This document shows positions 45,478 through 52,523 of a stretch of 52,523 nt of DNA, one piece after another; position 1 is the stretch's first letter; every line of letters starts with the position of its first letter. A program made the translations under genes and the position numbers. Location: NCBI GenBank assembly GCA_001179505.1, contig CDMY01000469.1, positions 1 to 52,523 on the forward strand, written 5' to 3'. The notes beneath the pieces are model-generated. The model was not told the origin of the DNA. It searched no databases and saw only the letters and a list, made by a program, of their open reading frames with translations. Source of the DNA: Vitrella brassicaformis. Lineage: Eukaryota > Sar > Vitrellaceae.

Positions 45478-45672
45478 GTCTCAGATCGCGACGCTCAATG
45501 CAACTGTTTTACGGATTTCTTTGCGAGCCCTGAGCTGTGCCGGGAATGCGCACAAGAAGCACAGAAGGGGAAGACTCCCGGAGACCTTGCAACGACGAAC
45601 AATTGCGGGGAAAAGAGGTCCTGCGATGCTTCAGCGGTCATCCCGGTTGCTGGCCCCACCGGAAACGAAAGG
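45478..45672 (+). other. Possible upstream exon before MORN copy 8
   Basis: A T/C-rich tract ending CCCCGTCTCAG is a good acceptor, and GGAAACGAAAG followed by GTAAGT is a strong donor, so this is likely an exon. One frame is open across it (DRDAQCNCFTDFFASPELCR, then ECAQEAQKGKTPGD), with closely spaced cysteines. It could be a non-coding 5' UTR exon of the MORN gene at 45788 or part of an unrecognised gene. Confidence 0.4.
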
Positions 45673-45787
45673 TAAGTAACAGGTCCCTTCCATCCCGTCC
45701 TGATTAATCAATGCCCGTTGCTGCTGTTGGTGTGTGTGTTTGCTGCCAGGCTGACTAAGTGAATCTCTTCTCCCACAATTACCCACA

Positions 45788-46735
45788 ATGAGCGAACAGC
45801 ACACGGACGACAGCCCCTCCGCTCAATCAAGCGCTTACACTGTGGTGGCGGCCGACATCATGCAGCAGGGGCAGGACCTTCAAAGGTCACAAGAGGCACT
45901 TGCCGCCCGGCTGACAAGACAAATGGAGGAGCTGGAGGCACGACACCGGGCGGACCGAGCAAGGGATAGAGATGAGTGGCGACGGGAGCGCAGTGTACTT
46001 GAGGGCCGTATTCGACAGCTGGAAGCCAACTCCATTATGGTGGGCAGTCTGACCTGGGAAGACGACCCCGAGTATCATTCACAGCCATTGAATGAAAGGT
46101 ATCGCATCTACGACGGGCAGAAGCTGAATGGGCAGCCCCACGGCAGCGGCACTGTGCGGAAACCTGGCGGGTCTGTCGTATTCAGTGGTGACTGGCAACA
46201 CGGCAAGAGACACGGCCGAGGGACGGAGTTCCGCGGTGACGGCCAGCTGGTGTACGACGGCGAGTGGGCCAACGGAGAGAAGACAAACAGAGGGGAGGGA
46301 AAGGTGGGCTTCATGGAGCTCAGAGACGACAAGGGACAGCTGGTGGGCTACTATCACGGCGAGACACAAGACGGGCAGCCAAATGGCGAGGGGGAACTGC
46401 GAGACGGCCGCAACAATGCCGTCTACAAGGGCGGGTGGAAGAACGGCAAACAACACGGCCAGGGAAGAGCATACTACGACGGTTATGGTCCTGTGTTGTG
46501 GTTTGATGGCGAGTGGCGAGAGGGCCTGGCCCACAGCGGCACCCTCTTCCCTGACGGCACCTGGCATGGAGTGAAGAATGCTGACGGCAGCCCCCAGTGT
46601 CCCATCACGCCCATTCGATGGCAGGCCGGACAGAAGATACCCAACACCGACCTCGTGCCTGGCAGCACACGTAAGCTGCCTCAGTGCCTGCAGGGTCGGG
46701 GTCTGTCGGGATATTTCCCTGCGGATGCACTGTGA
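45788..46735 (+). CDS. Single-exon coiled-coil MORN protein (family copy 8, intact)
   Basis: An unbroken 315-codon frame starts at MSEQHTDDSPSAQSSAYTVV. A coiled coil (LARQ-like region: AARLTRQMEELEARHRADRA, DRDEWRRERSVLEGRIRQLE) precedes about six MORN units: YDGQKLNGQPHGSGTVR, FSGDWQHGKRHGRGTEF, YDGEWANGEKTNRGEGK, YHGETQDGQPNGEGELR and YKGGWKNGKQHGQGRAY. The tail is PVLWFDGEWREGLAHSGTLF, PITPIRWQAGQKIPNT and GYFPADAL-stop. Unlike the other members it has no intron in its coding part, which could mean intron loss or origin from a processed copy. Its 3' flank matches that of copy 1, so the DNA was at least partly copied at genome level. It appears functional. Confidence 0.88.
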   Translation: MSEQHTDDSPSAQSSAYTVVAADIMQQGQDLQRSQEALAARLTRQMEELEARHRADRARDRDEWRRERSVLEGRIRQLEANSIMVGSLTWEDDPEYHSQPLNERYRIYDGQKLNGQPHGSGTVRKPGGSVVFSGDWQHGKRHGRGTEFRGDGQLVYDGEWANGEKTNRGEGKVGFMELRDDKGQLVGYYHGETQDGQPNGEGELRDGRNNAVYKGGWKNGKQHGQGRAYYDGYGPVLWFDGEWREGLAHSGTLFPDGTWHGVKNADGSPQCPITPIRWQAGQKIPNTDLVPGSTRKLPQCLQGRGLSGYFPADAL

Positions 46736-47225
46736 TAGTGAGTGTGTCTCTCGTGGCTGTCTGGCGGTGTTTTTGGATGGCTGCGTTCACAAACAGAAAA
46801 TCAGACAGATGATGGAGGGCTGAGCCTCTTGGAGAACTGATTGAGTCTCGTGCGGCCGCATGGGTGCCTGGCTGTTTGTGTCTATGTCATGTGTGCCATT
46901 GGTCTGATGATCTGCGTATATGCACTGAAGGACAGACAGAGGGAGGGAGAGGCTGCATTGGTGGTGCCTTGTGTTCTCAGGATGCTTTCTGTGTGTCATG
47001 GTGTCTGTGTGGATGCAATCTGTGTGCACCGACTTAATGACGTCACTACGTATCACGTTGCTGCCTGCTGTCTGCTTTTGTGCTCGCATTTTCTCAATAA
47101 GAGCGTCACAAAATGGAGTCGGTGGTGTGACACTTGGGGCCTTGAATGAAAGGCCCTCACTTCGAAATGCGACGGTTCTCACCGCATCACAAGATTGAAA
47201 ACATCCACGGATGCATGCAGGTCAC
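46736..47225. repeat. Duplicated 3' flank of MORN copy 8 (partner at 3192-3660)
   Basis: It has the same ordered landmarks as the flank of copy 1, through to CACGGATGCATGCAGGTCAC. Small gaps and extra bases separate the two. Confidence 0.8.
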
Positions 47226-47288
47226 ACCGAGGCTAAACGCATTGGCCACACGCACACAGACAACACACCACACGGAGCAGACAGACCA

Positions 47289-47455
47289 CCACCTGAGGGC
47301 ACTTTGGACGGGAGGAAGTGGTATGATCGCGACCCCACGCTGTCTGTCGATCGCATGCCGTGGCACGCCGGCCAGCGTGCGAATTGCCGCGGTTTCTGAA
47401 GCAGTGGGTCTGTCCAGGAATTTCCCTTGCTGGTGCACTGCCTGCTGGTGCATCG
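47289..47455 (+). pseudogene. Relic of a MORN-family tail
   Basis: Fragments in two frames match the tail: GTLDGRKWYDRDPT, then MPWHAGQRANC (compare IRWQAGQKIPN), then PGISLAGAL (compare GYFPAGAL). It lies directly after the duplicated 3' flank of copy 8, so it may be the remains of a tandem neighbour. It is too degraded to code. Confidence 0.6.
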
Positions 47456-48008
47456 ATGCAGTACGTGTGTCTTATCTGGTGGCTGGCTGGCTGTCAACCT
47501 TTTTTTTGTGCGGGTGTGTGCGTTGGTGGCTGCTGCCGTTTTCTGACGCTTTGTGTCTTCATGACCCCTGCCTGTCTGCCTAGCTGTCCTCGTCTCTTCG
47601 TCCCTTCATCGTGTCAGCCATGACTCGAGTGAACATGTCTGCTTTATCAAGTATCGTTGGTTGTGATTGCATCTCAATTTCATTGCTGCCCTACGCGCCA
47701 ACATTCCCACACCCATGCGCCAAGACAGACAAGACGCCACATAAGAGATGAGCGGGCGCCCTTGGGGATGGATGGAAACGAGATTTTGTGCAACCCAAGG
47801 CCTGAAGACGATGCAAACCACCCTCAGACGGAGCGAGGCGTCGAGAAAAGCAGATCCACTCGCCTTTGCCAATCGATCGCGATCGACCCCAATGGCGAAG
47901 CGAATTTCAGTCATGTTTCGTTCAGTAGGTGTAGATTCCGGCCGTCTGTCCTCCTGAAATGGTCCGTCCGCCGAGCTGAGGCGAGATCTCCCATTTTCTC
48001 AGCTCCCG
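47456..48008. other. Intergenic, presumed promoter of the GHKL gene
   Basis: No supported gene was found. An open frame at 47748-47957 (MSGRPWGWMETRF) has no splice link to the gene at 48009 and no family features. Confidence 0.45.
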
Positions 48009-51000
48009 ATGGCGGCCACGGCGGCCGGTGGCACGGGCAAGAAGACTCTTGAGGATGACCAGTCGGAGCACCTGGCGCCCAAGCAGGTCATCGACAAGAT
48101 CCGACTGGATAGGTTTCGCATTGGAGGTAGGATGGATGGTCGGCACAGGCACACACACGCAATCACATGACAGATCTGTCCATGTGCACGGATGTGTGGA
48201 TGTGTGGGTGTGTGCAGCTGCATCTGAATCATCGTCGTCGGGAGGCGGTCAGGAGACCTTGGTTTGGGCGCTCAACAACGTCCTAAAAGGCGTTGCCGTC
48301 AATGTATGTGGCGACGGAGGGAGGGAGGGAGAGAGGAAGGGAAGAAGAGTGCCCATTCTCTTTCTTTCTGGGTGTGTGTGTGTCATCAGGTCAATAGCGA
48401 GGCGGACCACTGTGTAGAGGAGCTTGTACAGAACGTCCGGTGCGTCCACATACACACACACACACACACAGATCCATCCATCCATCCACAGACAGACGCG
48501 CAAACACATGTATTGCCTTCTGCACATCCCATGCAGCGACGCGCAGCTGAGTCTGCCTGAGGGCGAGAAAGGTGTGTTGGAGATAAGGCTGCTGCGGAGG
48601 GACCCGCTCAACTGCATCCACAGACAAGACTGGCTGGACCAGTATGCCCGACACACACACACACACACACACCCCTAGCCACGTGTGTATGCCCACTTTT
48701 GTGTGTAATTGTGTGTGTGTGGTGCAGCGACATGGACGCGAAGCATCCTGTGCCTGAGGAGTGCATCCAGGACAGAGGCTGCCTGCTGCTGGTGGGTGCT
48801 TGTGGACATCGATCGACAACATGGCTGAGAAAGAATGAGTGCGTGAATGTGTGTGTGAATGTTTGTGTGTGGTCAGGTGTACAATGAGCGGGGGTTCAGG
48901 GGCACGGATGTTGACGCCATCTGCGACCTCGGCAGGGTACCACTCATTACTACCCCCCCACTCCTCCACAGAGAGATCTCCCATGTGTGTGTGGATGATG
49001 GGTGCATGCAGTCGACCAAGAAGGATGCGGGCGGCAAGTTTGTGGGGGAGAAGGGGCAGGGCTTCAAGAGCGTCTTCAGAGTCGCTGAGTACAAACCACA
49101 CACAGGCAAACCAGGCGCGCACCTCTCTCTCTCTCTGTGTGTGTGTGAGTGTGTAGGTTCGCGTACATTCTGTCCGACCAGCCGGACTCGCAGTACTTCT
49201 TCCGCCAGAGGAAACACGAGCACCCTGATGCCGGCGTCTGGTAACCACACACACACTCCCACACACCAACTAACCTAGAGAGGGAGATGGAGTGGTTGTG
49301 TATGTGTTGGCACAGGTTGGTGGTGCCCGACTTCATTCAGAAGGAGAGCATCCCCACAGACATCAGAGAGCTCATCAAGGTGAGCTGTGCATCCAACCTT
49401 CTTTCTCACACAAGTGTGTGTGTGTGTGTGTGTGTGGATGGGGGGCGCAGGGCAAGACCTGCATCGCTCTGTCGATCGGCACCCCCGAGAGCAGCAGGGA
49501 CCCCGACGCACACTACAACACCATCTACGACAAACTCACAACCGTACGCCTCGACCACCCCACCACACACACATATACACACACACATCGGTCCAGCATC
49601 ACCATTCATCCCTTGTCCCTTGTGTGTTCAGAAGTTGCTGCCCGAGTGTTTCCTGTTCCTGGACAAACCGGACACCATCAAGATCTCCGCTGAGGTGCCC
49701 TTCCATCCATCCATCCATCCAGATGCACAGACGAATGGCTGCCGTCGTGTGGGTGTGCGTGCAGAGGCCGGACGGCACTCGGACGGACGAGCGTGTGTTG
49801 GAGAGGAAAGTTGTGATGCACAGCCAACAGGAGGGCTACTCGGTGACCCGCCTCACCCCCAAGACACACGCACACACGCACAGAGAGAGGGAACCATTCA
49901 CACACGCGCCCCCCTGTCTGTCTGTCTGTCTGTCTGTCCGTCCGTGTGCAGTTGGTAGTGTTGTCGTTGCGCGTTGAGGGTGGCGGTGGCGGTGGCGGTG
50001 CGGCGGCTGCGGCGGCTGCGAGTGCTGGTGCGGGCGGTGGTCTGACCATCGACCGGCCCTACCTCGTCATCGAACAGACCTTCAACGTCCCATCCAACAT
50101 CGCAAAGGTCACATAGCCCTCACCCCCTCTCCCCGAGAACACACACACACACACACGCAATGGTGTGTGTGCGTGTGTGTGCAGAACACCGAGGGCCGCA
50201 AGGACGCCAAGGAGCGCACCATCTGGGTGGCCATGCTCGTCGAAGAACTCTCCACACTAATGCGTACACACACAGGGAGAGAGAGAGAGATCGCCCCCAC
50301 ACACTAGATGTGTGTGCATTCTGTCTGTCTGTCTGTCTGTTTGTCTGTGTGCACATCAGAGAAGCGCGCCGAGATCGGTCGTCACAAGGCCGCCTGCAGC
50401 CGGCGGGACGGCGGCGGCGACCGCATTGCGCTCAAGGACGACACCGAACTGCCGATGGTCTTCACATACCTGCCCACAGGCAAGCCCACACACACAGAGA
50501 GAGGGACATAGGCATATGTGTGTGGACCTCTCTCTCTGTGTGTATGTGTGTGCAGATCAGGAGCGCACTGGCCTGCCCGTGTTGGTCAACGCTGATTGGC
50601 GGCTGGTGGCTTCGCGTAAGCAGCCAGACCTCATGGGGGTGCGTGTGTGTATCACTGCGAGTGGGTGTGTATATGTGTGTATGTGTGTGCAGGTGAGAGT
50701 TGTTCTACATCTGTGTGGAACTTCTGGCTGGCGGGCAACATCAGACACGTCTACACCAAGGTCAGTCCGCCTACACCCACACAAGTGCGTTGGTCGATCA
50801 CATCTGTGCGGCTGCAGGGTTTGCACGTGCTCTCGTCCCTCCAGCAGTACGCCCACCTGCTGCCGCGATTCATACCCATGAGGTGCCTCTCCCCACCTCC
50901 CCTCCACCCTCCACACACATACCTACACCCTCTCTGTGTGTGTGCGTCTGTGTGTCTGATGGCATCGGCTGCAGCAATGTGCGCGACGTGTCGCGAGTGT

Positions 51001-51122
51001 TTGATCGCAATGAGGACGAAGATCGGCCGATGAGCGTCGCCGAGGAGATACTCAACGGACTCAGGTGAGCCACACCTCTGCACGCACACACACAGAGAGA
51101 GAGAGAGAGAGATCCGCGCCCC

Positions 51123-51165
<43 letters not shown>

Positions 51166-52523
51166 TACAGGGAGGGCAGCGAGAAGCTGCTCATCCCGGG
51201 CGTCTTCACGCCCGACAGACGGGCGCTCATCGCGGCCAAGGAGGGCACAATGGCCGACACGGCATTCACCCAGTGGGCCGAATCGCTGCTCGGTAAACGC
51301 ATTTCGCACACACAGACACATGGACTGGTGGACATGTGTGTGTGGATTTGGATGTCTCTGTGTGTGGTCAGGAGTCGAGAAGGTTGCCGCTTTCTATCGC
51401 AGCGAGAAGATCATCTGGCAGAAATACAGCGACAGCACAGACAAATGGTACCCGCCACACACACGGCCACTCACACATTTCTATCCCTCTCTCTCTCTCT
51501 CCGTATGTTGTGTGTAAAGGTCGGAGCGTTTGGAGTCGATCGGCGTGCGGGCGGCCACCCCGGATTTCTACGTCAAGTGCCTCAAGCACAAAGACATCAG
51601 AACGGTATAAAGACGCACCCACCCCTACACACACGCGCGCGCGCAGAGAGAGAGAGAGAGAGAGGAATGCGTGTGTGTGTGCACAGGCGTTGAAGCGTGC
51701 CACTCGTCAGCAGTGGGTGTCGCTGTTTGTGTTCCTCTACGACCTCCCGCACATGACCTCAGAACTCGCAAAGGACGTCCCTCTCAAAGTGGTATGTCTC
51801 CGTATCATCACACCACACCTTGTGTGAGTGGATCTCTCTCTCCCTGTGTGTGTATGTGTGTGCATGTGTGCAGCGTGACGGCACCATCACGACCCACGGG
51901 AGTGTGTCGATCTACTTGCCGGGGGCGGCGGCCGTCAGCAGACTCGACAAACTCCCCATTGAGGTACCCAATGAATCTGTGTCTTTGTGCACACACAAAC
52001 GCCCATTCCTCTCTCTCCCTCTCTGTGTCTCTGTGTCTGTCCTTCTGCAGGGCATGCAGCCCAACTTCCTGCACACCGACTGCTACCCATCGGCCGCCTC
52101 AGCTGATGATGGCGACACCGACATGTCTGGGGTGGTGAGTTCTGCGGACCATGCCAAGGTGGAGGACTTCTTCGACAGAAGCATGAGGATCACACACTTG
52201 TATGGATTGTCGAAGGCACCACAGACACACACACATGGATGGATTGTGTGCCTTGGGGTGTGGGTGGGTGCAGCAAGATCGTAGGGTTCCTGCGGGACCT
52301 CATCGCGCGTGTTGGGAGAGGCAATGCCACAGCGCAGAAGAGGGCACAGGTACACACACACATCAACGCACACGCACACACACACACAGCCATACACACG
52401 TGCCTGTGGATGTATGTGTGTGTGCAGGTGTTCTGGTGGTGCTACGACGCTTACTTGGCGTCCAAGGCCGCGAACGACAGCGACGCCAAACGGACCACAC
52501 TCATGTGTGCCCCCCCCCCCCCC
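48009..52523 (+). CDS. GHKL-ATPase protein of the NOV/sacsin-like type (3' end missing)
   Basis: The start MAATAAGGTGKKTLEDDQSE (48009-48126) splices to AASESSSSGGGQETLVWALN. The ATP-binding Bergerat fold is clear: the N-box EELVQNVRDAQ, the segment YNERGFRGTDVDAICDLGRS (G1-type), and the G2-box GGKFVGEKGQGFKSVFRVAE. These match the NO VEIN/sacsin HSP90-like ATPase group, in which ICDxGRSTK and GEKGxGFKSVF are typical. The next exons give YILSDQPDSQYFFRQRK, WLVVPDFIQKESIPTDIREL, CFLFLDKPDTIKISAE, a Gly/Ala run, FWLAGNIRHVYTKGLHVLSS, EEILNGLREGSEKLLIPGVF and QQWVSLFVFLYDLPHMTSEL. Over 20 exons are present and the frame holds to the right edge, where the protein continues. Family members act as ATP-driven chaperone-like factors. 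Partners here are unknown. The first exon start was chosen by the splice frame and lack of an upstream in-frame ATG. Confidence 0.82.
52509..52523. other. Poly-C at the window end
   Basis: The last 14-15 bases are all C, directly after coding-like sequence (TTTG-less run TCATGTGTGCC). This looks like a contig or read end or a hard-to-sequence homopolymer rather than biology. Confidence 0.6.

Noticed and set aside
47748-47957. 69-codon frame upstream of the GHKL gene as its first exon
   Set aside because: It ends in a stop before 48009 and no donor/acceptor pair links it in frame.

Overview
This window is nuclear DNA from a eukaryote. It is gene-dense, with several genes built from many small exons joined by short GT-AG introns (about 60-130 nt) full of (CA)n and (TG)n tracts. 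The gene content (eS4 ribosomal protein, Sof1/DCAF13, an STPGR/SHIPPO cytoskeletal protein, many MORN-repeat proteins, a NOV/sacsin-like GHKL ATPase) fits a free-living alveolate. My best guess from recalled style is a chromerid alga such as Vitrella brassicaformis. That assignment is inference and was not tested by a search.

Layout. 1-1.2 kb: gag-like start of a Ty1/copia-type retroelement (minus strand, runs off the left edge), with a 36-bp tandem repeat in its leader. 2.0-3.2: MORN gene 1. 3.8-5.4: RPS4 (minus). 5.6-8.2: SOF1/DCAF13. 8.7: relic of a MORN gene 3' end. 9.2-11.2: gene with two tandem DUF5675-like domains and a hydrophobic tail. 11.75-12.1: stray copy of the last SOF1 exons. 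12.4-14.0: MORN gene (minus). 14.7-15.3: secreted Cys/His-rich protein. 16.3-17.6: frameshifted MORN gene (minus). 19.1-21.3: triple CCCH zinc-finger protein (minus). 21.7-24.4: STPGR protein. 24.9-26.2: broken MORN gene. 27.4-31.1: large unknown nuclear protein (minus). 31.3-32.3: MORN gene with a stop codon. 32.8-34.2: F-box-like unknown (minus). 34.5-35.4: MORN gene. 36-38: repeat-rich non-genic stretch with an inverted pair of methyltransferase exon fragments. 38.0-40.1: membrane RING protein (minus). 40.2-41.0: MORN gene. 42.4-44.8: TGS1-like methyltransferase with a MORN-like motif and apparent lesions (minus). 45.8-46.7: single-exon MORN gene. 47.3: second MORN relic. 48.0 to the right edge: GHKL-ATPase protein, cut by the window, which ends in poly-C.

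Main theme. Eight loci and two relics of one protein family (N-terminal coiled coil, MORN repeats, family-specific C-terminal tail) lie among unrelated genes on both strands. About half carry frameshifts, stops or a lost stop, and their 3' flanks are duplicated with them. This looks like an actively duplicating and decaying gene family. The neighbouring housekeeping genes (RPS4, SOF1, CCCH, STPGR) read cleanly, so general sequence error does not easily explain the lesions.

The most novel candidates are the tandem DUF5675-like gene (a domain I know from phages and bacteria), the MORN family with its C-terminal tail, and the intron design with CA-rich 5' ends and TG-rich 3' ends. Exon boundaries were read by eye from splice signals and frame continuity.
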